Shown here: positions 1-9,131 of the stretch, piece after piece
Numbering within the stretch: the first letter of the stretch is position 1
How the letters are laid out: each line of letters starts with the position of its first letter
NCBI GenBank assembly: GCA_002917775.1
Contig: KZ627151.1
Span: 1 to 37,162 of the forward strand
Origin: Glaciozyma antarctica PI12
Taxonomy: Eukaryota; Basidiomycota; Microbotryomycetes; Kriegeriales; Camptobasidiaceae
Length of the DNA stretch: 37,162 bases
Direction: 5' to 3'
Translations under genes and position numbers: made by a program
Notes under the pieces: generated by a model
Told to the model about the DNA's origin: nothing
Databases searched by the model: none
What the model saw: the letters and a program-made list of their open reading frames with translations, nothing else

Positions 1-120
1 CCTAACCCTAACCCTAACCCTAACCCTAACCCTAACCCTAACCCTAACCCTAACCCTAACCCTAACCCTAACCCTAACCCTAACCCTAACCCTAACCCTA
101 ACCCTAACCCTAACCCTAAC
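1..120. repeat. Telomere, (CCCTAA)20
   Basis: Twenty perfect copies of CCCTAA (TTAGGG on the other strand), with no degenerate unit, end sharply before unique sequence. The C-rich strand reads 5' to 3' inward from the left end, as expected for a left chromosome terminus. TTAGGG is the common telomere unit of filamentous and basidiomycete fungi, unlike the irregular repeats of Saccharomyces. Confidence 0.98.
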
Positions 121-940
121 GCAATACGTGGGTGCGAAGTAGATGGCTCACGCCCGATGCTAGACGAGGAACCGGTCCACTCGAGAATGATTGTCCACCT
201 CTGATACTCAGCAACTCCCCTCGCCCGCCCGCGTGTTCAGAATAAGCGCTACAATCAGTCTGCGCAAAGAAAGGATGTCAGCGTGCCCTCAATCTGGCAA
301 GACCGGGCAACGCACCCATACAGCCCAATGACCTCAGTAGCCGCAGAAGAAGCTGTTAGCACGGTCTACACCTCAGCTCGGAATCTAAATGGAACGCACT
401 AGCGAAAATCTGGGACGAGCAAAGAGATTAGCGGGGATGCGGAGGCAGAAGAAGGGGCACAAGAACGCATCAGCATCAGAACCATCGCCACAAAGATCCT
501 CGATTGGAACATGTAGGCCCTCGCGCACTGCACGGGAGAGACTGGGAAGTTGGCGACCTGCTTGATACCTTCCACAAAAGCTAGCAAGACACCTCCGGAC
601 TCCGGAGCCGCGCACCGGACGGTTTCGTTGGCACTTGCTCCGGCTATCCCTCTCTCCTTCTCGGGCCTGCTGGATCTCCCCGCCCCCCTTTGGCTCACTT
701 GTCGCACTCTGTCTCATTCGGTCATCCTCGCAAGCCTCCATCGGAGGAGTGGAAGAGAAACCGGAAGCCCAGGCCCCCGCAGACAATTCACCCAGGGGAT
801 TCGATCGTGACGTACTGCGGGCCCCAGTTCGATTGCGCAGTACTTACATTTTTCGCTCGTTCTCCTGTTCCCCATCGCACTCTCTCCCAGCTTCCCCCCT
901 CGAGCTCCCCTCCGCACCGCCCCTCCACCTTCGCCGTCCG
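121..940. other. Telomere-proximal spacer without a convincing gene
   Basis: About 820 bp between the telomere array and the first gene. Short overlapping open frames exist on both strands but none has an ATG, splice signals and a recognisable product together. No helicase (TLO/Y'-type) ORF, no tandem repeat and no degenerate telomere units were seen. The last 100-150 bp are pyrimidine-rich and are presumably the promoter and leader of the glycosidase gene. Confidence 0.6.
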
Positions 941-2837
941 ATGTGGACGACCCAGGGAGCTGTCGTCTCCTTTTTCGCCCTCGCCGCTTCAGTCGCCGCT
1001 ATCCCGACGCGACGGCAGGTACAGACGAACCAAACGAGCCTGCCGCCAACTCAGGTCACCCTTATCAAGTCCCTTTTGGACCGTACAGCAAACGAGAGGT
1101 GAGTCTTGATACTTGTGGACCGGAGAAGGAGAGAAGGAGGGAGGGTGCGGCGGCGAACAGAACGTGCTCATTGCCGCTCGCTAGCTGAGTACAGCTGTCG
1201 TATAGACGCTGTGGAGCGTGACGCTGCCACTCCTCTCCCTCTCCATCGCCGTCTCCTGCCGCGGAAGAACAGCAGAACGAGCAAAGGGCCTAGCTGACCT
1301 TTCTTCCCGCCGCAGCTGGGAACGCGGGACGCATCTTCAAGCTTTGACAGAGTACGACTACCCTACCCTCTCCGTCTTCTCCGCCTCCTACGACCCTCCT
1401 CTCCGCCGTCCGATCGCTAGTACCGTCCTCGCGTTCGCCTCTTTTCTCGTCTCGACAAAGGACCCGGACGCGCTCCCCTTGATGCCCGACGGCTCTGCAG
1501 CAGACCCCGCAACGGTCGGAGTGGCCGTTACGCTCGCCAATTTCACGAGCACGAGTGGGAACGTGAGCGCGGCCGAGTTTGGAGAGGCGGCGAGGGATCA
1601 AGTGCGGTTCTTGATGGAGGTCGCGCCAAGGACGCAGGATGGGGCGATCAGTCATCGAGAGGAGCAGGTCCAGCTGTGGTGAGTTCCTTTTCTCGTTCAT
1701 AACGTGCTCTGGAACGACGTTGGAAGGACGGGAGACTGAGGAGAGAGAAAGGACGCGAGCTGACCAGGGCGTTTGCTTCCTTCGCACGCAGGTCCGATTT
1801 CGTGTAAGTCGCGTCACGTGTGTGCTCTGCAAGCGGGATGCGAAAGCTGACTAGGCGTGTTGGCCTTTTGCAGCTACATGGTTCCTCCCGTGCGTCCCAC
1901 TTCCCTTCGCAAGCTTTGAAAGGACGCTCGCTGACCTCGCTCCCACCACTCGTAGTTCCTGGCATATTACGGAGGTACGTCGTCCTCTCGTCTCCCTCCT
2001 CCTTTGCAAGCCTGACTCTCTCGCCCGCACAGTTCTCAACAAGAACACGACGCTCATTCAGGAGGCCTACGATCAGTCTCGCCTATATCGCCAGTACCTT
2101 CGAACCACCAGCGGTCTCTGGAGGCATATTCTGCTGGGAGAGAACCCTGATCCTGGACTCTGGGCTTCGGGTGCGTTTTCGCTCTAAGCTCGTCCCAGGT
2201 GTCGAAACTGACGCCTCTTTCTGCTCGCAGGGAACGCATGGGCGGCTGGAGGGATGATGCGCGTTATCGCGTCGATTATTCACTCGGACTACGCCGACGA
2301 GTTCAAGTCGCAAACGGACGACTTGACCAGGTGGACTACCGAGATTGTCGAGGCTTCCTTCGCTCAACAAAGGGTGCGTTCGCCGCTCACTCTCCTCTCT
2401 TCCTCGCTAACCCCTGACGAACGCAGCCAAACGGATTCTTCTCAAACTATTTCAACCGCAACTCGTTCTCCGACGCCTCTTCCGCCGCCCTCATGGCTTC
2501 CGTGTCGTACCGCCTCGCCCAACTCAACCTCGGCTCCTCGACTCTCCCCGCCGCCGAACGAACGCGCCTCGCCGTCTACTCTGCCCTCTCCCCCTCCACC
2601 GCCATCCTCCTTCCCGTCGTCAACCCCCTTTCGTACCCCAACGAAGGGATGTACTCGCCCGAAGGCCAGGCGTTCGTTCTCATCATGGAGGCTGCATGGA
2701 GAGATTGGGTCCTCGCTGGGTCCAAGGGGAGTGATACCAAGGTGAACGGAGTGACGGTGTCGAGGGGGCGGAGAGGGGAAGTGAAGGGGTGGGCAGAATT
2801 GGTGGGGCTTGCGATGGGGGTGTGGTTGCTGGTTTAG
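941..2837 (+). CDS. Secreted six-hairpin glycosidase (GH105/GH88-like), 8 exons
   Basis: Predicted 419-residue secreted or surface enzyme of the six-hairpin (alpha/alpha)6 fold. Family members, such as unsaturated rhamnogalacturonyl hydrolases, cleave unsaturated uronic-acid disaccharides; the substrate here is not known. A signal peptide starts at the ATG (hydrophobic core SFFALAASVAAIP). Family-like motifs are WSDFVYMVPPFLAYYG, holding the likely catalytic Asp, and GLWASGNAWAAGGMMRV. Exons: 941-1098, 1316-1678, 1792-1803, 1874-1889, 1956-1974, 2033-2170, 2231-2373, 2427-2837; lengths sum to 420 codons. Exons 3-5 are only 12, 16 and 19 nt. The final residues are hydrophobic (LVGLAMGVWLLV), which may be a GPI-attachment signal. 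N-glycosylation-type NXS/T sites occur (NFTS, NVS, NTT). It is the most telomere-proximal gene. The fold call is firm; the exact GH family is less so. Confidence 0.85.
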
Positions 2838-3085
2838 AGGCGTTCCCGATACACGGATCCGAGTTTGTTTGGCAGTTCTTCTCCTAGTCTTTATTGTTCA
2901 ACTCGTGCATGTTTTAACTCGTCGTCGTCGTTTGAGATCTTGAGGAGAAACCGAGCCGGGTGCCGAAGTGGCCGGCCTCACCCCGCGATCCTCGCTTGGG
3001 CTTGGTTGGACTCCGCGTTTCCCCCAGTGGAACTCTCTTTGCCTTCGACACTCGACGAGCTCAACAAGAACAGTTCAACTCTCTC

Positions 3086-5831
3086 ATGCTCTCTCGCTCC
3101 CGAACTCTCAGGTCAACCTCTCTCCGACAGCTCCACGCATCCAGCGTAAGCCGGCTCCCCAGCTCTCCTCGGTCAAGCTGACCCCCTCACAGCGCAGCAT
3201 GGCCCCCACCGTTCCCATCACCTCCTCTCCTCCCCCCTGGAGCGTCTGGCGCGCCGACCCCGCGCACTCGATCCCTCTCGACTCAACGACGCTCGTCAAC
3301 CAGCCCGCTCTCCCTCGCCTGCCCGTGCCGGCGCTCTCAGTCACGCTCGAGAAGGTGTTGGCGAGCTGCAAGCCCCTGGCGAAAGATGACAAGGAGTGGG
3401 AGGAGCTGAGGAGGAAGGTGGAGGAGTTTGGGAGGAAGGGAGGAGTCGGGGAGGTGGTGCAGGGACGGTTGGAGGCGAGGAGGGAGGAGCCGTGAGTCCC
3501 TTTTCCTGGTTGGGGGTGGAGTGGAGCTGATTTAGCGTACAGAGGAATGAGGAACTGGATCGCAGAGTGGTGGTGAGTCCGCCTTGAGCTCATCTGCTGG
3601 ACGCGACTGATGTGAGAGGACGCACAGGGATCACGACGCGTATATGTCCTACCGCGACTCGGTCGTCGTCAACGTGTCGTACTACTACGGCGTGCGTATC
3701 CTGTTTCCCTCCTCCGCTCGCGCCAGCTGACCCGGACTCTGCAGTTCGAGCGCCTCCCTCAAGCAGCTCCTTCGTCCGCGTCTCCCTCGACCTCTGACCC
3801 CGCCTACGTCGCCGCTTCGATCGTTTCTACCGCTCTCGAGTTCAGGCGTATGGTCGCCAAGGGCCTGCTGGAGCCTGAGCTAGCTGGAAAGGAGGGAGAG
3901 CTCTGCATGGAGAGCTACAAGTGGTGCGTCCTTCGCTCATCAGCAGCGACAACCGAGCTAACCCCAACCGCAGGGCCTTTAACGCCTGCCGTGTCCCTTC
4001 CTCGCCTTCCGACTACGCCGTCAAGATTGCCGAGGACTCGCCCGAGGGACAGAGCATGGTCATCGTGCACCGAAACCACTTCTGGGAGGTCGCGCTCAAG
4101 GACGTGAGTGGTCGTGAGTTTGGCGTCGAGGAGCTTCGTCGGTGCGTTCCTCTCCCTCCTCAGTTACGTGCTTTTCTGATAGGGCGACGAACGCAGTGCA
4201 TTCCAGTCGATCTACGACCGCGATTCGGCTCCCGCTCCTGGTGTCGGTATCCTCACTGGAGTGAACCGTGACCACTGGGCCGAGGTGCGTTCTCCCTTTT
4301 CCCTACCACCTCTCGCTAACTGTCTCTACAGGCCCACACCCACCTCCTCGCTTCGGCGACCAACGCAGCGACCCTCACCGCCATCCGCAACTCCGCCTTT
4401 GTCCTCGCTCTCGACGACGCCAAGCCCGATCCTTCGCTGGCGCCCGTTCCCGGGAATGAGACTGCGTTGACGAGTCAGGGAATGAGGGAGTTCAGCGAGC
4501 GACTTTGGAAGGCGGGAGGAAAGGGAGGAGCCCAGGAGGCTGCGAACAGGTGGTGGTACGTCCTCCCTTCTCGAGGTTGAAAGACCAGTAGCTGACGCGA
4601 TTGAACGCAGGGACAAGCCGCTCCAGTGGATCATCTTTGCGAACGGCGAGGCGGGATTCATCGGCGAGCACTCGTGCATGGACGGCACGTCGTTTTCTCG
4701 CTCTCGCTCCTCAACTTTGCTCACGCAAGATTTCCGCAGGTACCCCCACCGCTCGCTTGAACGACTTCATCTCCAAGCGCCTCATCACCAACAAGCCAAC
4801 CGCTATCGGCGCCGCCGACCCCGCCCCTTCTGCGGCGCCCAAGATCTCCGAGCTCAAGTTCGAGCTCGACCCCAAGGCGCTCGGAATGATCGACAACGCG
4901 ACGAAGGAGTTTATGGAGCACGTCGGTCAGTTCGAGGTTTACTACCTCAAGTACGGACGATACGGGAAGGACGGAATCAAGGCGATGAAGACGAGTCCTG
5001 ATGGCTGGTACGTCCCTCGCTCTCCTCCGTCAAACAGAACTGACGCACCACCTCCGCAGGACGCAGATGATTTTCCAGCTTGCGTACTACATGACTCATG
5101 GCCACCCGTGCGGAACGTACGAAGCCGCTCAAGTGCGCAAGTTCCAGCTCGGTCGCACGGAGACCGTTCGCATCTGCACCGCCGAGACGGTCGCTTGGAC
5201 CAAGGCGATGCTCGATAGCGGGTCGAACGATGCGGAGCGCAAGGCGTTGTTCGCGAAGGCGGTGGGCGTGCATGGGAAGGATATGAAGAACGCGAGTGGC
5301 GGGATGGGGATTGACCGACACTTGTTTGGTGAGTGCGTTTCTCGAGCGGGTTGGGAACGAAGCTGACAAACTAGTAGGACTGAGGAAGCTTGTCAAGGAA
5401 GGGGAGAACGCGGAGCTGCTCAAGGACCCGTTGCTCGCGAGGAGCTCGACTTGGAACATGTCGACGTCGCAGATCTACATTCGTCACGCTCCCGCGTACG
5501 GTGAGTCGCTTCTCTCCATCCCCGAGCGAGGATTGGGCTGACAGTGCGAACGCAGGATGGGGACCTGTCGCGGAAGAAGGCTACGGTCGTGCGTCCCTCT
5601 CTCCCTCCCTTCTTCGATCTCGCTAACCCTCCTTCGCAGTTCCCTACATGATTCGTGCGCTATCCTCCTCCCTTTCTCGTGCTCCGCTAATACTCTATCA
5701 CAGACCCCGAATGCCTCCAGTTCACCGTTACTTGCAACTCGCGCATGCCCGGACAAAAGTTCCTCGACAACATTGGCAAGGCAGCCGATTTGCTTATGGA
5801 CATGATGGAGGGACACAGTGCCAAGTTGTAG
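3086..5831 (+). CDS. CAT2: Carnitine O-acetyltransferase, mitochondrial/peroxisomal, 15 exons
   Basis: Transfers acetyl groups between CoA and carnitine, shuttling acetyl units between peroxisome, cytosol and mitochondrion (choline/carnitine acyltransferase family, 673 residues). The N-terminal motif PALPRLPVP is present. The catalytic His is in GEHSCMDGT at about residue 391, followed by TPTARLNDF. GRTETVR and the C-terminal GYG(L)PYMI block also fit the family. Exon 1 (3086-3145) encodes an Arg/Ser/Leu-rich presequence, MLSRSRTLRSTSLRQLHASS. A second in-frame ATG lies at 3199 (MAPTVPITSS), just after intron 1. The protein ends in AKL, a PTS1 peroxisomal signal, so two targeting forms are likely. 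Exons: 3086-3145, 3193-3491, 3543-3572, 3628-3691, 3745-3923, 3974-4141, 4197-4284, 4332-4555, 4611-4684, 4740-5007, 5060-5328, 5378-5500, 5556-5588, 5640-5654, 5704-5831. Intron 9 uses a GC donor. Confidence 0.95.
4685..4739 (+). other. Non-canonical GC-AG intron in the carnitine acetyltransferase gene
   Basis: This 55-nt intron starts GCACGT and ends CCGCAG. Only this cut joins the conserved active-site segment in frame (EHSCMDG | TPTARLNDF). The nearest GT, one base into the next codon, gives the wrong phase with the only nearby AG. GC-AG introns are a known minor class of spliceosomal intron. Confidence 0.75.
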
Positions 5832-6018
5832 AGCGTTTAGATGGGGGAACTGGAAGGATTCGTAGATTCGTTGGATCGCAGAGCTCGAGCTCGTCGTCGA
5901 GACTAGCTTCGCTCGTGGTCAACTCTTCTCGCTGCTCTCAGGATCTCAGAACCGCTCTCTCTGCTATCAGCCAAGACCTCAAGTACCGACAACACAAGCT
6001 TGATGATTTCAGCCCTCG

Positions 6019-7167
6019 CTACTTCGCACCCGCCTCGCCCGTCCATCCCACCGGTATCGGCACCGGCTTGTGATCGTACGCCGTCAAGAACGTCTCGAGC
6101 TGCTCGCCATTCGTCATGTCCTCGGGATCCGTGCTGCGCATCAGAAACCGTCAGCTCAGCTCGTTCGACTGAACGAAAACGACGACGCACCCAACCTCCT
6201 TCCTCAGCACGCGCTTGAGCAGTTCCTCGCACTCGGCTCCCAGCTCCGCCTCCCTCGTTCCAAGCGCCTCGAGCTCTCCCAACGACCCAGCGTGCTCGCC
6301 GAGGAGGTACGCCCACTTGGCCTTCTCGACGACGTACCCCACGAAATTCCTACTGAGGGTCGTGTGCTGATCAGACACGCTCAGCTCCTCCTCGGTCCAG
6401 ACAATCTCCTTGTCCTCCTCATCGTCTCCCGCGACCGTCCCGTCGTCATCCTCGCCTTTCCCATCGAGGACCGAGTCGATAGAGTTGGCGCGAGCGGTCT
6501 TGCGCTTCTTCGACGGAGGGCGGCGGGAGGGGAGGATGGTTTCGCCGTGCTGGATTCGCATGTGCTTCTGCAGCGCGTCGGTGCGGGTGAAGGACTTGTC
6601 GCATTCTGCGCGAGGCGTCAGCCGTGTTCGACGAGGGCAAAGGAGGACGAACCTGGTCGAGGACAGTTGAACGGCTTCTCGCCCGTGTGCGATCGCAGAT
6701 GACTGAGGAGCGCGAACCTGCTTGTCTGGTTCTTCCCTCGCCTTGGGCAGCCGTTCCAATCGCACATGTAGATGAGAGCCCTCTTCGTGCCGATATCCGA
6801 AGGGTTGACGGGGAACGCGTGAGCTGCACGACGTCGTCAGCTTTCCGGCTCTTCGCACGCCGGCTCGAGAGTGCTCACTCGAATGGAGATGCTCGATCAA
6901 AGGCTCAAGCTCGTAGAACTCCATCTCGCAGCCTCCCCACTGGCATTGCGCGACGGTGAGCGTGTTAGGGTCGAAGCCGTACGTGTTCTTGGCGCCATCG
7001 TTGTCGAGTTCGTCGTACGAGTCGTCTTCGTTTCGTTCGGGTTCGGGGGAGGAGAGGACGAGCGTAGGGGAGCGGGAGCGTTGAGGAGAGTGGATGGAGG
7101 GCGACGAGGAGAAGGAGGTGAGAGGGGATGAGGCGCGCGACTGGGAGCGCGTTTGGCGGCGTGACAT
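6019..7167 (-). CDS. C2H2 zinc-finger nuclear protein (possibly INO80-subunit Iec1-like), 4 exons
   Basis: A 329-residue protein with a basic, Ser/Arg-rich N-terminus and an acidic stretch (EPERNEDDSYDELDNDG). Three C2H2-type units follow: an atypical one (CQWGGCEMEFYELEPLIEH), then CDWNGCPRRGKNQTSRFALL, then a classical finger with CPRPECDKSFTRTDALQKH. The linker HTGEKPFNC is typical of DN-binding Krueppel-type fingers. A nuclear-type basic patch (RRPPSKKRKTAR) and an acidic, helical C-terminal half come after. Exons: 6879-7167, 6653-6823, 6191-6605, 6019-6133; all phases agree. A TGA at 6151-6153 lies inside intron 3 (GTGCGT...CTGAC...GCAG), so the protein continues to 6019. The finger order resembles fungal INO80-complex Iec1-type proteins, but this is from memory of motif style. 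It converges on the acetyltransferase gene, with 187 bp between stops. Confidence 0.8.
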
Positions 7168-9131
7168 CTGTAAGAGGAGGGAGTGTTGGTTCGTTCGCCA
7201 GATTCGAACGGCCTGTGGGCTTCATAAAGCGCGGCAAGGCCGATGGGACTCGTCCCGCGTCTGCGCTGGACTGAACCACACAGGGGAAAGCCCCGACGTT
7301 GCCCTGCCCTGCTGATCGAGGGAGCAGGGCCTCGTATTGAATCCTGCGCATCAGCACTGCATTCCAGCAGCGCGGACTCGGCAGGAGAACACAAAGCGGC
7401 TGCCTCCTCGCTCCTGCTCGCGGACCGCTTCACAGCACGCACTCGTCGGTAGTGCGCGACAGGCCCGCATTTCGCTTCGCACAGCTTGAGTCGGGAAGGA
7501 CGCACCATCGACGGCTCACATCCTGGGCTCACTCCCTGCTTTCGCAAACTGCCAGAGAACCAGGAAGGCATCGTAGAGCACCCTTCCTCCTCTCAGCTCG
7601 GCGGTCTTCCCCTCGGCAGTCACTCACGCGCACCGCGGGGGCGGGTGTCGACATGGTTCAACAAGACCAACATCGCGGGCCCAGGGCCACGGAGTCTGGC
7701 GTTGTTATCCTCGAGCGACCTACCCTCGATGACCAGCACGCACCAGGCGGTCGCTCGTCTCGCCCCACCAAACGGCAGCCAGACGTCAGTGATGGTGAGG
7801 AGAATTTGGCGCGAGTCATCCGAAAGGGACGGGCTGCATCGAGCAGTGCGCACCTCGAGGAAAGCGGGCCACCAGTGCTCGCTCACGGCCAGCAGTCCTG
7901 CCCAAGCTGACGGAGCCAGCGCGGAGGCCACAGCGTCCACGTCCAGGTGTTCAACAGCGTTATCAGAATCTCCACTTAAGTAGGAGCAGAGGTCCTGGAC
8001 CACGCAAGCAACCCGGCGTCTGCTGTGGCAGCTCCCGTCCCTCCTCCCCCGCACCACCACCACCTCGCCAACCCCGCCCAGACCAACCAGCGCGCCAAAC
8101 GCACCTTGTTATCCTTTCCTATCCGCGAGAAAGCGAGTACGTCCGCGAGTCCTGCGAGGGTCGCCCGGAGAGGAGGGAGGGCGGGAGGAACGGGAGGGGT
8201 TGCGGGTTCGCGGGCGGGCTAGTCGGCGGTTACTGTTGGCGTGAGGGCGATAAGAGCTGCACGAGGGCGGGCCGAGGGTCGGCCGAGGGGTGAGGACGTG
8301 GTGGTTGGACGTCAAGCGGCGAGCAGCTGTCTCCGCTCAAGTCGAGCTCGAGGGGACAGGGCTCTCTCATCTCACCGAGTCTCTCAGAATCGTTCGCGGG
8401 AGGCCATGCGTTACTGTAATGCAAAGGGAGAAGCGTTCCAGCTCTGCAAGGCTCGAGCAACCACCTCAGCAGCAGCTCCTCCTCCTCCCTCCAGACCTAC
8501 ACCACCTGCGCCTCGAAAGAGCTCAGCAACCAGACCTCGCCAGTCCCCCATCCCCAGCCCCACTCGCGCAGGGCCAGCTCGAGCTCCCAGCCAGGCGGGC
8601 GGCTCCTCCCCTCCTCCCCCTCACGAGCGAAGAAGGTACGGAACCTTCCCTAGGCACTTCATCACGGCCCCGTTTATCATTCTGGACTCGATCCTCCTCT
8701 CCACCTCTTGTGAGACCGGGTGGAGCAGCTACGATGTTAAGGCGGCTTTCGTTCAGCGACACGAGGAGGCGAGCGGTTGGGGCTTTGGAGCTTGATCCTC
8801 TGAGAGGATGCGGCTGTTGGGCTTGATCCCGCTTGCTTCCGAGTGACTTTAGTTCTGATTTGGCTTAGAGATTAATCGTCCTGGCTGTTCGAAGAGTTGG
8901 AAAGAGTTGAAGAGGAGAAGGAGCAGTCGAGTTCCCTCTTGACCTTCCGCCGTCGCCTCTGCGCCCTCAGCTCTTCAGTCGAGCTCAGCGCTCAGCCTCT
9001 CGAGATTAACCCTTAACCCTACCCCAGCACTACCCACAGCCACTCCTCCGCCGTCCTCCCAGCTCCTCCCGCCGCCAACTTCCCCCCTGACCCCGACGTC
9101 ACTCCTCCGCCAGCTCCAGCTGACGCCCAGC
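7168..9131. other. Divergent intergenic region, about 2 kb
   Basis: This spacer lies between the starts of the zinc-finger gene (-) and the DUF300 membrane-protein gene (+) and should hold both promoters. Open frames of 130-185 codons exist on both strands, a normal result of high GC content. None combines an ATG, splice signals and a recognisable domain. The longest protein-like frame (minus, about 7620-8063) begins with GTG codons and has only one late Met. A CT-rich leader (about 9030-9130) precedes the membrane-protein ATG. Confidence 0.6.
9006..9024 (+). promoter_or_regulatory. Telomere-like (telobox) motif upstream of the DUF300 gene
   Basis: TAACCCTTAACCCTACCCC holds two near-telomeric units, including AACCCTA, about 110 bp upstream of the ATG at 9132. 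In other fungi TTAGGG-type promoter motifs are bound by Tbf1/Teb1-like Myb factors. That it acts here is inference; it could also be a scar of an old telomere-repeat insertion. Confidence 0.3.

Noticed and set aside
2968-3198. Upstream start for the carnitine acetyltransferase reading through without intron 1
   Set aside because: It is open in frame, but its N-terminus does not resemble a targeting peptide, whereas MLSRSRTLRS from 3086 with intron 1 does.
7452-7983. Overlapping plus-strand frames of 150-165 codons
   Set aside because: No ATG context or family signature; they overlap the minus frame above and look like GC-driven chance frames.
7620-8063. Protein-like open frame on minus in the 2 kb spacer
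   Set aside because: It begins with GTG codons and lacks a usable ATG, splice sites or a recognisable motif; long chance frames are common at this GC content.
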